A stretch of DNA of 64,000 nt from Brevibacterium yomogidense. Its GTDB lineage: Bacteria > Actinomycetota > Actinomycetes > Actinomycetales > Brevibacteriaceae. Position 1 is the stretch's first letter. Each line of letters begins with the position of its first letter. The notes under the pieces were generated by a model that ran no database searches, was not told the DNA's origin, and worked only from the letters and a program-made list of their open reading frames with translations. The translations under genes were made by a program, and so were the position numbers. Location of the stretch: positions 247,872-311,871 of the forward strand of contig NZ_FWFF01000020.1 of NCBI RefSeq assembly GCF_900163715.1, written 5' to 3'. Shown here piece after piece: positions 32,927 to 42,530 of the stretch.

Positions 32927-34552
32927 TCACCCCTCCGGGACGAACTCCTTGCGGAGCAGGTGCTTCTGCAGCTTGCCGGAGGCATTGCGGGGCAGTTCCG
33001 CGACGACCTCCAGCTTGGTGGGCTTCTTGAACGACGCGATCCGGTCGGAGATGAACGCCTGGACCTCCTCGAGCGTGGGCGGGTCCTCCGGGTCGGCCGG
33101 CGCCACGATCGCCAGGGGGGTCTCGACCCACTTTGCGTCCGGGACGCCGATCACGCTCGCGTCCGCGACCTTCGGGTGCGCGGCGACGGCCTGCTCGACC
33201 TCGACGGACGAGATGTTCTCGCCGCCGGAGATGATGATGTCCTTCGCCCGGTCGACCACGTAGTAGAACCCCTCGTCGTCCACCTGCACCAGGTCACCCG
33301 AGTGGAACCAGCCGCCCGCGGCCGCTTCCTCCGTCTGCTCGGGCTTGTTCCAGTAGCCCTGCATGTAGCCGGGCCCCCGGTAGACGATCTCGCCGGTCTC
33401 ACCCTGCGCCACGTCGTCGCCCATCGCGTCGACGACCCGGGCCGCGACCATCCCGATCGGCTTGCCGACGGAGCCCATCTTCCGGAACGAGTCCTCCCCC
33501 GTGAGCGCGCAGGTCGTGGGTGACATCTCCGTCTGGCCGAAGGCCGCGGAGATCACCGCGTTCGGGAAGGTGTCCGCCATGAGCTGGAGGGTTTCGCGAC
33601 TGGCCGGCGATGCACCCCACGAGACTGCGTCGAGCGGCAGGTTCCGCTCGCGGATGCCGGGCAGGGAGCACAGCGCCTGCCAGAGCGTGGGCACGAGGAA
33701 GAGCTTCGTGACATTCTCCGCTTCGATGAGGTCGGCCAGCGCCTCGATCTTCATGAGCACCTGCGGCGGCGCGATGACGGTCTTCGTCCCGTTGAAGAAG
33801 GCGGGATAGAGGAAGCCCAGCCCCGCGATGTGGAAGAGCGGGACGACGATCATCGCCGTCTCACTGCCCGAGCCCGCGGGGCCCAGTCGATTCGTGTTGA
33901 TCGTCTGCGCCGCGAAGTTCAGGTGGGTGAGCATCGCGCCCTTGGGCGCCGAGGTCGTGCCGGACGTGTAGACGATGAGCGCGGTGTCCGACTCCGCGAC
34001 GTCGACGGACCGATGCGTCCGTCCGGACGACGCGATCTGCTCGAACTGCTCGCCGAAGCCGATGAGCGGGATCACCCCCGCCTCCGGCGCATCCGCGAGG
34101 ATCCCGGCCCCCATCTGGTCCGCGAAGCCAACCTTCGCCCCGCTGTCCGTGACGAGGTAGTCGACCTCTGCGGCGACCGATCGGATGTTGAGGGGGACGG
34201 CGATGCCGCCCACGGTGTTGATCGCGAGGAGTGCAGTCGCGTAGGAGACGCTGTTGAGGCTCAGGATGAAGACCCGATCGCCCGGGGCCACACCCCGCTC
34301 CTGCAGGTCCGCGGCGACGGCGCTCACCCGGGCGTCCAGCTGCCCCCAGGTCACGGTGCCGCCCGCCCCGGTGAGCGCGACGTCATCCGTGCGGCTGTGC
34401 GCGTGCAGGCTCAGCATGTTCATCCAGTGCAGCCGCCGGCTGGCGGCCAGCTGCTCGTCCTGCGTGAGGTCTTCCAGCGCCGACGCGGCACTGCCCGCGG
34501 ACGTTTCGGCGGACACGGCGGTGCGGACTGCGCGCTGCGGGCTCTGCATCAT
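32927..34552 (-). CDS. Long-chain-fatty-acid--CoA ligase-like protein (AMP-forming)
   Basis: These 541 residues have VYTSGTTSAPKGAMLTH, FGQTEMSPT, GPGYMQGYWNKP, GWFHSGDLV, DRAKDIIISGGENISSVE and the terminal NASGKLQKHLLRK lysine. The ENISSVEVE version of the hinge motif is common in acyl-CoA ligases of actinobacterial fatty-acid and steroid catabolism. Starts at ATG 34,552 or 34,549 follow AAGGAG. A perfect operator-like palindrome lies just upstream. It is divergent from the PrpE-like gene. Confidence 0.85.
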   Translation of the reverse strand: MMQSPQRAVRTAVSAETSAGSAASALEDLTQDEQLAASRRLHWMNMLSLHAHSRTDDVALTGAGGTVTWGQLDARVSAVAADLQERGVAPGDRVFILSLNSVSYATALLAINTVGGIAVPLNIRSVAAEVDYLVTDSGAKVGFADQMGAGILADAPEAGVIPLIGFGEQFEQIASSGRTHRSVDVAESDTALIVYTSGTTSAPKGAMLTHLNFAAQTINTNRLGPAGSGSETAMIVVPLFHIAGLGFLYPAFFNGTKTVIAPPQVLMKIEALADLIEAENVTKLFLVPTLWQALCSLPGIRERNLPLDAVSWGASPASRETLQLMADTFPNAVISAAFGQTEMSPTTCALTGEDSFRKMGSVGKPIGMVAARVVDAMGDDVAQGETGEIVYRGPGYMQGYWNKPEQTEEAAAGGWFHSGDLVQVDDEGFYYVVDRAKDIIISGGENISSVEVEQAVAAHPKVADASVIGVPDAKWVETPLAIVAPADPEDPPTLEEVQAFISDRIASFKKPTKLEVVAELPRNASGKLQKHLLRKEFVPEG

Positions 34553-34567
34553 GGTTTCGCTCTCCTT

Positions 34568-34581
34568 TGAACGATCGTTCA
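34568..34581. promoter_or_regulatory. 14-bp palindrome TGAACGATCGTTCA upstream of the ligase
   Basis: This perfect palindrome is 15 bp upstream of the ligase start, partly overlapping the leader next to the ribosome site. The GAAC-N4-GTTC core is shared with the sites at 29,526 and 29,640. It fits a TetR-type operator; the cognate regulator is not identified. Confidence 0.6.
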
Positions 34582-34752
34582 GTGCTGCGTGTGACTCAAG
34601 ACTAGAGCCTCCGCGGGTCTCAGACAACAGTCACCTCGCAGGTCCCGGCACGATCGCTCGCGACTGCGCGCCGGCCGCACGGCGATCCGCCGCGCGACGG
34701 CGGTGCAACGTGCCGCAGGGCACGCACGCACGGCCGGGCGTAGAGTGAGAGT

Positions 34753-36693
34753 ATGACGCAGAGCACACCCGCCGCACACGACGACGAGCAGCGCACCTAC
34801 GCCTCCGTGGCGCAGGCCGCCGCAGAGGATCCGAAGGCGTTCTGGCTGGGCGCCGCGCAGGCGATCGACTGGGTCACCTCCCCCACGCAGGCGCTCGACG
34901 ACGCGAACGCGCCCATCTACCGGTGGTTCCCCGACGGGACCCTCAACGTCTGCGCGAACGCGCTCGACCGGCACGTGGAGATGGGCAACGGCGAGCGCGT
35001 GGCGCTCGTGTACGACTCCCCCGTGACGGACACCGTGCGCGAGTACACGTTCACAGCGCTCCTCGACGAGGTCTCCCGCTTCGCCAGGGCACTCGCCGAC
35101 CGCGGGATCACGAAGGGCGACCGCGTCGTCATCTACATGCCCATGGTGCCGGAAGCCGCGATCGCGATGCTCGCGTGTGCGCGACTGGGCGCCGTGCATT
35201 CGGTCGTCTTCGGCGGCTTCGCGGCCAACGAACTGGCGGTGCGCATCGACGACCTGCGGCCCAAGGCCGTCATCAGCTCCTCCTGCGGCATCGAGAAGAC
35301 CCGCATCATCGAGTACAAGCCGCTGCTCGACGAGGCCCTGCGGATCGCCACGGCCCAGCCGGAGTTCAGCGTCGTCGTCCAGCGCGAGCAGCATCGCGCG
35401 GAGCTGAGGGACGGCTTCGACCTCGACTACGCCGACCTGCTGGCCGCCACGCCTGAGGGCATCGACCCGGTGCCCGTGCTGGCGACGGACCCGCTCTACG
35501 TGCTCTACACATCCGGGACGACCGGCAAGCCCAAGGGCATCCTGCGCGATGCGGGCGGCTATGCGGTCGCGCTCCAGTGGTCGATGGGCAATCTCTTCGG
35601 ACTGCAGCCCGGCGACACGATGTTCACCGCGTCGGACGTCGGCTGGGTCGTGGGGCACTCCTACATCGTCTATGCGCCGCTCCTCGCCGGGGTGACCACC
35701 GTCCTCTACGAGGGCAAGCCAGTCGGCACTCCCGATGCCAGCGCGTTCTACCGCGTCATGGACCAGCACGACGTGAACGTCTTCTTCACCGCGCCCACGG
35801 CGATGCGCGTCGTCCGGAAGGAGGACCCGGACGCCGAGCATGCGAGGACCGCGGACCTTTCCGCCCTGCGTGCGGTGTTCCTCGCGGGCGAGCGCCTCGA
35901 TCCGGACACCTACGAGTGGACGACGAAGACCATGGCGGAGGCCACGGGCAGGGACATCCCCGTCGTCGACAACTGGTGGCAGACGGAGACGGGCTGGCCC
36001 ATCGCCGCGAACCCGCTGGGGATCGAGCGCCTGCCGCTCAAGGCGGGCTCACCGACCGTGCCGACACCGGGCTACCGCCTGCGCGTCGTCGATCCGGCAG
36101 GCAACGACGTGCCGGCCGGCACGGAGGGGCTCATCCTCGCGGATCTCCCGCTGCCTCCGGGAACGATGGCGTCCATCTGGGGCGATGATGAGCGCTTCGT
36201 GTCCACCTACCTGTCGACGTTCGAGGGCACCTACCTCACAGGAGACTCCGGCTACCTCGACGAGGACGGGTACGTCTTCGTCATGGGACGCACCGACGAC
36301 GTCATCAACGTGTCGGGCCACCGCCTCAGCACCGGCGTGCTCGAGGCCGCGATCGCCGGGCACCCCGCCGTCACCGAATGCGCGGTCATCGGCGTCCACG
36401 ACGAGACCTCGGGACAGTCGCCGCGCGCGTTCGTCGTGCTGTCGCCGAACGCGGATCCGGAAACGATCTCCCAGGAGCTCGTCGCACTGGTCCGCAGTGA
36501 GGTGGGTCCCGTCGCCGCACTCCGGCGCGTCGACGTCGTCGACGCCCTTCCCAAGACCCGGTCGGGGAAGATCCTGCGGAAGACGATGCGCCAGATCTCT
36601 GACGGCGAGGGCGACGTGGTCGTCCCGTCGACGATCGAGGACCCGTCGGTGCTCGACGCGATGCGCGCGACCCTCAGTCGCCGGGCGGAGTGA
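34753..36693 (+). CDS. Propionyl-/acetyl-CoA synthetase-type acyl-CoA synthetase (PrpE-like)
   Basis: These 646 residues belong to the ACS subfamily. They include the N-terminal FWLGAAQAIDW, NVCANALDRH, YTSGTTGKPKGILRD, SDVGWVVGHSYIVYAPL, NWWQTETGWP, TGDSGYLDEDGY, GRTDDVINVSGHRLSTG and the terminal KTRSGKILRKTMR with the catalytic, acetylatable Lys. The DVGWVVGHSYIVY and ILRDAGG features favour propionyl-CoA synthetase PrpE over acetyl-CoA synthetase. It should feed short-chain acids into central metabolism. It is divergent from the ligase at 34,552 and converges, with a short overlap, on the ABC transporter gene. Confidence 0.85.
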   Translation: MTQSTPAAHDDEQRTYASVAQAAAEDPKAFWLGAAQAIDWVTSPTQALDDANAPIYRWFPDGTLNVCANALDRHVEMGNGERVALVYDSPVTDTVREYTFTALLDEVSRFARALADRGITKGDRVVIYMPMVPEAAIAMLACARLGAVHSVVFGGFAANELAVRIDDLRPKAVISSSCGIEKTRIIEYKPLLDEALRIATAQPEFSVVVQREQHRAELRDGFDLDYADLLAATPEGIDPVPVLATDPLYVLYTSGTTGKPKGILRDAGGYAVALQWSMGNLFGLQPGDTMFTASDVGWVVGHSYIVYAPLLAGVTTVLYEGKPVGTPDASAFYRVMDQHDVNVFFTAPTAMRVVRKEDPDAEHARTADLSALRAVFLAGERLDPDTYEWTTKTMAEATGRDIPVVDNWWQTETGWPIAANPLGIERLPLKAGSPTVPTPGYRLRVVDPAGNDVPAGTEGLILADLPLPPGTMASIWGDDERFVSTYLSTFEGTYLTGDSGYLDEDGYVFVMGRTDDVINVSGHRLSTGVLEAAIAGHPAVTECAVIGVHDETSGQSPRAFVVLSPNADPETISQELVALVRSEVGPVAALRRVDVVDALPKTRSGKILRKTMRQISDGEGDVVVPSTIEDPSVLDAMRATLSRRAE

Positions 36694-38704
36694 CGCCGGT
36701 CGCCTCCTCGGCATCCATGTCCACGCCCTGCGTGAACTGGGACATGTAGAGACGGTGGTAGGCGCCTTCGGCGGCCAGCAGCTGTTCGTGGTCGCCCTGC
36801 TCGACGATGTCGCCGTCCTCCATCACGAGGATCGTGTCCGCGTCGCGGATCGTCGAGAGGCGGTGGGCGATCACGAACGATGTGCGGTCAGTCCGCAGCG
36901 CGGCCATCGCCTCCTGCACGAGCACCTCCGTGCGGGTGTCCACCGATGACGTCGCCTCGTCGAGGATGAGCAGTGCGGGCTGGGCCAGGAACGCGCGTGC
37001 GATGGTGATGAGCTGGCGTTCGCCCGCGGACACGTTCGCTCCGCCGTCTTCGATCTTAGTGTCGTAGCCGTCCGGAAGAGTCTGCACGAAGCGGTCGACG
37101 AAGGTCGCCTTCGCCGCGACTGCGACCTCGTCGTCCGTGGCGTCGAGTCGCCCGTACCGGATGTTGTCGCGGATGGTCCCGCCGAACAGCACTGCGTCCT
37201 GCAGCACCATCCCGATCTGACCGCGCAGCACCCCGCGGTCGAGCGTGCTGATATCGACGCCGTCCAGCAGGATCCGGCCGGCGTCGATGTCATAGAAGCG
37301 CATGAGCAGATTCACGAGCGTGGTCTTGCCGGCGCCGGTCGGTCCGACGATCGCGACCGTCTGACCGGGCTCCGCGACGATGGATAGATCCGAGATGAGC
37401 GACTTCTCCGAGGTGTATGAGAAGGCCACATGCTCGAACTCCACCCGACCCTGCACCGGCTGTTCCAACTCCGCTGGCTGCGGCTCGTTCGGATCCAGCG
37501 CTCCAGCCGCGGCCTGCTGCGACAGATCGTCCTCCTGCTCATCCGCATCGAGCAGTTCGAAGATCCGTTCAGCAGACGCCACACCGGAGATGAGCATGTT
37601 CGCCATGCCCGCCATCTCCCCGAGCGGAGCGTTGAATTCGCGCGAGTACTGGATGAAGGCGGTGACCTGCCCCAGCGACATCTGCCCGGACGCGACGCGC
37701 AGCCCGCCCACCAGGGCGATGCCCACGTAGCCCAGGTATGTCACCCACTGCATGATCGGCATTATCATCCCGGAGTAGAACTGCGCGCGGAAGGACGCCT
37801 CGTAGAGGTCCTCGTTCCTCTCGTCGAACGTTCCGCGCATCGCCTCCTGGCGGCCGAAGACCGTCACGAGGTCATGGCCGGTGAAGGATTCCTCGATATG
37901 GCCGTTGAGGCGTCCCGTGTTCTTCCACTGCGCGGCGAACAGCTTCTGCGACTTCGACCCGACGAGACCCACGACGAGCGCGGCGATCGGGAGCGCCACG
38001 AGCGCTATGACGGCGAGCCGCCAGGACAGCGCGAACATCATGATCGTGATGCCGACGATGGTGAGCACCGCGTAGAAGAGCGACGCGAACGCCTGCTGCA
38101 TCGCGGTCTGCACGTTGTCGACGTCGTTCGTGGTCCGCGACAGCAGGTCGCCGCGCTGGCGCGTGTCGAAGTAGCTCAGGGGCAGCCGGTTGACCTTGGC
38201 CTCGATCCGCTGGCGCAACCGGTAGACGACCCGCATGACGATCTCGTTGAGCACGAAGCCCTGCAGCCAGTCGAACACGGAGGCCACCAGGTACATGCCG
38301 AGCACGAAGAACAGCTTCTGGGACAGCGCGACGAAGTCGATGGAGCCGTCCAGCCAGCCGTCGAAGATGACGTCCATCGCCTGACCGAGCACTGCGGGCG
38401 CCCAGACGGACAGCACTGTGGAGATGGCGCCGAAGAGCAGCACCATCGCGATCCCGGCCTTGTGGTCCGTGAGGGTCGCGAACAGGCGTCCCAGCGACGG
38501 CCAGAAGGCCTTCGCCTTCCGCGGCGCGGAACCTCCGTCGCCGGAGGCCGCGCCGGCCTCGAGTTCGGCGATCTCGTCCTCGGACACCACGACGTCCCTG
38601 GACCGACCATCGGTCGATCCCGAGGCGCGGGAGCGGTAGGCCGGCCTGCGGACGTCGGGGAACAGGTCCTCGGGCCGCGTGCGACGGTTCGTACCGGTAC
38701 TCAT
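36674..38704 (-). CDS. ABC exporter half-transporter, consensus-type NBD (second gene of pair)
   Basis: These 676 residues have an about 80-residue acidic N-terminal extension, then six membrane helices (ABC_membrane), then an ATPase domain with Walker A GPTGAGKTT, signature VSAGERQL, Walker B LLILDEATSSVDTR and the H-loop His in IAHRLSTI. The catalytic Glu after Walker B is present. ATG 38,704 overlaps the stop of the upstream gene by four bases. The 3' end overlaps the converging PrpE-like gene by 20 bp. With its partner it should form a heterodimeric multidrug- or lipid-type exporter. Confidence 0.9.
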   Translation of the reverse strand: MSTGTNRRTRPEDLFPDVRRPAYRSRASGSTDGRSRDVVVSEDEIAELEAGAASGDGGSAPRKAKAFWPSLGRLFATLTDHKAGIAMVLLFGAISTVLSVWAPAVLGQAMDVIFDGWLDGSIDFVALSQKLFFVLGMYLVASVFDWLQGFVLNEIVMRVVYRLRQRIEAKVNRLPLSYFDTRQRGDLLSRTTNDVDNVQTAMQQAFASLFYAVLTIVGITIMMFALSWRLAVIALVALPIAALVVGLVGSKSQKLFAAQWKNTGRLNGHIEESFTGHDLVTVFGRQEAMRGTFDERNEDLYEASFRAQFYSGMIMPIMQWVTYLGYVGIALVGGLRVASGQMSLGQVTAFIQYSREFNAPLGEMAGMANMLISGVASAERIFELLDADEQEDDLSQQAAAGALDPNEPQPAELEQPVQGRVEFEHVAFSYTSEKSLISDLSIVAEPGQTVAIVGPTGAGKTTLVNLLMRFYDIDAGRILLDGVDISTLDRGVLRGQIGMVLQDAVLFGGTIRDNIRYGRLDATDDEVAVAAKATFVDRFVQTLPDGYDTKIEDGGANVSAGERQLITIARAFLAQPALLILDEATSSVDTRTEVLVQEAMAALRTDRTSFVIAHRLSTIRDADTILVMEDGDIVEQGDHEQLLAAEGAYHRLYMSQFTQGVDMDAEEATGVTPPGD

Positions 38705-40458
38705 GACACCTCCTCCGCCCGCACCTGGGAATCGACGATCTCCCTGTAGGTGTCCGAGGACTCGAGCAGTTCGGCGTGCGTGCCGCGCCCCACGATCCGT
38801 CCTTCGTCCAGCACGAGGATCTGGTCCGCCTCGGTGATCGAGGCGACGCGCTGGGCCACCATGATCGAAGTGGCGCCGTCGGTGTATCCGGGCAGCGCAG
38901 CCCGGAGGTTCGCGTCGGTCGTGACGTCCAGTGCGGAGAAGGAATCGTCGAACAGGTAGACGCGGGGCTTCGCCACGAGAGCGCGGGCGATGCACAGTCG
39001 CTGCCGCTGCCCGCCGGAGACGTTCGTGCCTCCCTGCGAGACGGAGGACTCCAGGCCGCTGCGGGCGCTCTCGCCGTCACCGGTCGTCCGGTCTGCGACG
39101 AAGTCAAGCGCCTGGGCGATGTCCAGCGCGGCCCACAGCTGGCCGTCGGTGGCCTCAGGATCGCCGAAGCGGAGGTTCTCCGCGATGGATCCGGAGAACA
39201 GGTACGGCTTCTGCGGGACCAGCCCGACCGCCTCGGTGAGGGTCTCCCGGGACAACTGTGTGACGGGCACACCGTCGACCAGGACCTCGCCCGCGGTCGC
39301 GTCGTAGAGACGGGGGATCAGGTTGACCAGGGTGGTCTTGCCCGCGCCGGTGGAGCCGATGATCGCGGTGGTCTTCCCCGCTTCGGCGGTGAAGGAGACG
39401 TCGTCGAGGACCGGGGCGTCGGCGCCCGGGTACGCGAAGGACACCCCGCGGAACTCGACGGTGCCGTCACGCCTCTGCGGGGTGGTGGGAGATGCCGGTT
39501 CCTGCACCGATCCGGTGGTCGTGAGCACTTCGCCCACGCGGCGGGCGGAGATGATCGCCCGCGGGAACATCATGAACATGAAGGTGCCCATCATGACCGC
39601 CATGAGGATCTGCAGGAGGTACTGCATGAACGCGGTGAGGGCGCCGACCTCCACGAGCCCGTCGTCGACGCGCAGGCCGCCGAACCACAGCACTGCGGCG
39701 GTGGCGAGGTGCAGCACGAGCGTGATCACCGGGCCCATAAGCACGAAGAGGCGACCGATGCTGATCGACGTCTTGGTGAGTGCGGCGTTGGCGTCGGTGA
39801 AGCGAGCTGTCTCGTGCTGCTCCCGCACGAAGGCGCGCACGACGCGGATGCCGATGATCTGCTCGCGCATCACGCCGTTCACGTCGTCGATGTTCAGCTG
39901 CATCCGCTCGAACAGCGGCATGAGTCGGCTCGCGAGCACACCGACGATGACCACCAGGAGCGGGACCGACACCCACACCAGCCATGACAGGCCGGGGTCC
40001 TCCTGGATCGCCATGACGATCCCGCCGATCGACATGATCGGAGCCATCACCATGAAGTTCAGCGCCATGAGGACGACCATCTGCACCTGCTGCACGTCGT
40101 TCGTGCCGCGGGTGATGAGCGTGGGAGCGCCGAACCGTCCCATCTCCTCAGCGGAGAATCGGTCGACGCGCAGGTAGATGGCCTGCCGGAGATCGCGGCC
40201 GATCGACATGGACATGCGGGCGCCGAACCAGACGGCCGCGATCGCGGTGACGACCTGCAGCATGGCGACGGCGAGCATGATGCCGCCGACTCGCCAGATG
40301 TAGTCGGTATCGCCGGTCGCGATGCCGTTGTCGATGATGTCCGCGTTGAGACTGGGCAGGTACAGCGTGGCCAGGGTGGCGGCCAGCTGGAGCACCAGGA
40401 CGGCGAGGACATGGCCAGCATAGGGCCTGCCGTAGTGCCGGACGAGCTTCCACAGCAT
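38701..40458 (-). CDS. ABC exporter half-transporter with degenerate catalytic site (first gene of pair)
   Basis: These 585 residues have six membrane helices with DIIDNGIATGD and FSAEEMGRFGAPTLITRGTND (typical of the LmrA/BmrC-like group), then an ATPase domain with Walker A GSTGAGKTT, signature VSGGQRQRLCIARAL, and Walker B VYLFDDSFSALD. The catalytic Glu is Asp, as in one half of many heterodimeric exporters. The ATG at 40,458 is chosen because the membrane domain begins there; upstream text is not protein-like. It is translationally coupled to the second gene. Confidence 0.9.
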   Translation of the reverse strand: MLWKLVRHYGRPYAGHVLAVLVLQLAATLATLYLPSLNADIIDNGIATGDTDYIWRVGGIMLAVAMLQVVTAIAAVWFGARMSMSIGRDLRQAIYLRVDRFSAEEMGRFGAPTLITRGTNDVQQVQMVVLMALNFMVMAPIMSIGGIVMAIQEDPGLSWLVWVSVPLLVVIVGVLASRLMPLFERMQLNIDDVNGVMREQIIGIRVVRAFVREQHETARFTDANAALTKTSISIGRLFVLMGPVITLVLHLATAAVLWFGGLRVDDGLVEVGALTAFMQYLLQILMAVMMGTFMFMMFPRAIISARRVGEVLTTTGSVQEPASPTTPQRRDGTVEFRGVSFAYPGADAPVLDDVSFTAEAGKTTAIIGSTGAGKTTLVNLIPRLYDATAGEVLVDGVPVTQLSRETLTEAVGLVPQKPYLFSGSIAENLRFGDPEATDGQLWAALDIAQALDFVADRTTGDGESARSGLESSVSQGGTNVSGGQRQRLCIARALVAKPRVYLFDDSFSALDVTTDANLRAALPGYTDGATSIMVAQRVASITEADQILVLDEGRIVGRGTHAELLESSDTYREIVDSQVRAEEVS

Positions 40459-40989
40459 GGTGATGCTTCCAGATAGTGAGGATGGTCGTCTGATGAGACG
40501 ACCGCGTACCATTCTGCCCTACGCGTCAAGACGGATGCACGCCGCCGAGGCCCCCTCGCCTCGTGGGATCGCACACCTTTCAACGCGAGACGGGGACGCG
40601 CGGAGACCCAGGTGCCTGACCCGACGCGGCCGCCGGGTGAGGCCGTGCGGAAACAGCACGGCCAGATGCTGATCGGCGAATGGTGAGGAGACTCCCAGTG
40701 ATCCCATCGTGACCTTCTGCACATCGTCTCACCAGGGCGTCCTTCGCCGCATCACGACGCGGTCACGTCCGCGGAGACGTGGTTCACAGGAGTTCATCAC
40801 ACACCATTCCCCTCTCCTGACCTGGACCGTTCCAGGGCCGGCCTGGAACGGTCCAGGACGAGCAGGTCCCTTGTGCGCACCCGTCCGCTTTGCCAGCGTG
40901 GTCACCGCATCCGGATGCACCTGACACCTGCGGCGGGCTCACCGCGCGAAGCCCCGTCGCCGCACACAGAGACGACAGGAGAATCCGAC
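40459..40989. other. Divergent promoter region with a strong hairpin
   Basis: About 530 bp between the ABC operon and the secreted-protein gene at 40,990. I see no gene. It contains a perfect 16-bp-arm hairpin at 40,821-40,857. No known riboswitch consensus could be matched. Confidence 0.5.
40821..40857. repeat. Perfect 16-bp inverted repeat with 5-nt loop
   Basis: CCTGGACCGTTCCAGG (40,821-40,836) and CCTGGAACGGTCCAGG (40,842-40,857) flank GCCGG. The hairpin is upstream, not downstream, of the plus-strand gene at 40,990 and far from the minus-strand start at 40,458. It could be a leader hairpin, an operator or the terminator of an unseen small transcript. Confidence 0.6.
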
Positions 40990-41628
40990 ATGTCGACACT
41001 GTCGACACGCCCTGTGACACGCACGGGGATCATCGCCGCAACCGTCCTGAGCGCTGGAGCCCTGGCAGCGGCCCCGCTGCTCTCCCCCTCCTCCGCGCAG
41101 GCCGCACCGTCAGCCGAGTCGACCACGGCTGCGAGCCAGACGTCCGGCAGCGCGCTCACCCCCTTCAACGCAACCGATACGGAACGGATCGAGGCCTACA
41201 CGACAGTGGCGCAGCTCAGTCCCGAACAGGTCGAGAACGCCCGCACCATCATCGCCGTGGGACGAGGTGCCGACATCCCGGACCAGGGCATCGTCATCGC
41301 GCTCATGACAGCGATGCAGGAGTCGAGCATGCTGAACCTCGACTACGGGGATCGCGATTCGCTGGGCCTCTTCCAGCAGCGGCCCGAGATGGCATGGGGG
41401 ACCCCGGAGGACATCATGGATCCGGTCTACTCCTCGAAGTCCTTCTACGGAGTGAACCCGGAGGGACCGAACCCCGGACTGCTGCAGATCGCCGGCTGGG
41501 AGTCCATGGCGCCGGGAGATGCCGCGCAGGCCGTCCAGAGGTCCGCGTACCCGGACCTCTATGCCCAGTGGGAGCCGCTCGCACGCGACCTGCTCTCCCA
41601 GAACGGCGACGTCGCACCCCTCACGTGA
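40990..41628 (+). CDS. Secreted cell-wall-associated protein, paralogue A
   Basis: These 212 residues have a signal peptide with hydrophobic core IIAATVLSAGALAAAPLL and cleavage near AQAAPS. The mature part has ARTIIAVGRG, ALMTAMQESSMLNLDYGDRDSLGLFQQRP and AAQAVQRSAYPDLYAQWEPLA. That text (AMQES, GDxDSxGLFQQRP, AVQRSxxPDxYxxW) recurs in actinobacterial secreted proteins and in the non-catalytic part of some lysozyme/NlpC-type wall hydrolases; the E and GLFQ positions suggest a transglycosylase-like fold, but activity is unproven. It shares this whole domain with the gene at 42,812. Confidence 0.7.
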   Translation: MSTLSTRPVTRTGIIAATVLSAGALAAAPLLSPSSAQAAPSAESTTAASQTSGSALTPFNATDTERIEAYTTVAQLSPEQVENARTIIAVGRGADIPDQGIVIALMTAMQESSMLNLDYGDRDSLGLFQQRPEMAWGTPEDIMDPVYSSKSFYGVNPEGPNPGLLQIAGWESMAPGDAAQAVQRSAYPDLYAQWEPLARDLLSQNGDVAPLT

Positions 41629-41714
41629 CGCTTCGGACCGCACATCATGCGACTCGACACTGCACGAGACGCTTCGTCCGGCACCGCCGGACCACCCCGC
41701 AGAGGAGACATCCC

Positions 41715-42407
41715 ATGAGCATGCAGAACGACACTCACCCCCACGCCCATCACGACACCACGATGCCTGTCACTCGACCCGCACGATCCCGCCGCATCGT
41801 GACACTCAGTGCTGCGGCAGCCGCAGCCGCTGCAGGGGTCGGGCTGCTCGCCGGACCGGCGGTCGCGGCGCCGTCCGAGCCGACCGGCACCTCGGCCTCG
41901 GCCGGCTCAGTCGCCGCCACCGGCGGCCAGGGCGCGGAGACGTCCGCGAACACCGCATCCGAGGCCCCGGTCGTCCTGGACCAGGAGAACGCGGACCAGC
42001 GCCAGGCGATCATCGACCGCGCACGGCACTGGACCAGCCAGAACATCGCGTACTCGATGTACGACTACTTCCCCGATCCGGACGGCGTGCAGTACCGGAC
42101 GGACTGCTCCGGGTTCGTCTCGATGGCGTGGGGACTCGACAGCTCGCTGTCGACGGTCACGCTCCCGGACGTCGCGCATCCGATTGCCAAGGAGGATCTG
42201 CAGCCCGGCGACATCCTGCTCAAGGGCGGGCCCGGCACGGCCGGAGCCGCCGGCCACGTCACGATCTTCGAGGGGTGGACGGACGAGTCCATGACCTCGT
42301 ACAACGGTCTCGAGCAGGCGGGAGCGACCGGTGCCGTGGAGCGCGAGATCGCGTACCCCTACGACCAGGATGATTCCTACGTCCCGTACCGCCTGAACGG
42401 TCTGTGA
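41715..42407 (+). CDS. Secreted NlpC/P60-like (C40) cysteine peptidase
   Basis: These 230 residues have a signal peptide (IVTLSAAAAAAAAGVGLLAGPAVAA) and an Ala/Ser/Thr-rich spacer to about residue 85. An NlpC/P60-like domain follows: RTDCSGFVSMAWGL with the catalytic Cys, LQPGDILLK, and GHVTIFEGW with the catalytic His. Such enzymes cut peptidoglycan stem peptides. AGAGGAGA precedes the ATG. It lies 86 bp after paralogue A and probably shares its transcript; a GC hairpin follows the stop. Confidence 0.8.
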   Translation: MSMQNDTHPHAHHDTTMPVTRPARSRRIVTLSAAAAAAAAGVGLLAGPAVAAPSEPTGTSASAGSVAATGGQGAETSANTASEAPVVLDQENADQRQAIIDRARHWTSQNIAYSMYDYFPDPDGVQYRTDCSGFVSMAWGLDSSLSTVTLPDVAHPIAKEDLQPGDILLKGGPGTAGAAGHVTIFEGWTDESMTSYNGLEQAGATGAVEREIAYPYDQDDSYVPYRLNGL

Positions 42408-42429
42408 CCGCTGTCGGCGAGTCAGCGGA

Positions 42430-42454
42430 ACCCCGGGTCGCTTCGGCCCGGGGT
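42430..42454 (+). terminator. GC-rich hairpin after the NlpC/P60-like gene
   Basis: ACCCCGGG (42,430) pairs with CCCGGGGT (42,447) around TCGCTTCGG, 23 bp after the stop codon. There is no long T-run, but the position and stability fit a terminator. Confidence 0.6.
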
Positions 42455-42530
42455 CCCGCTGTGTCCCACTTCGTGTTGCTGTTTCTCGCCGAGTCCAGCG
42501 GTCACTGAGCGAACATGAAGCACCTTGACA

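Noticed and set aside
40860..40989. c-di-AMP (ydaO-type) riboswitch before the secreted-protein gene
   Set aside because: Wall-hydrolase genes in actinobacteria often have one, and ACCTGACACCTGCGG looked suggestive, but the conserved CCGAA and GACAGCTxACCTCG elements could not be found.
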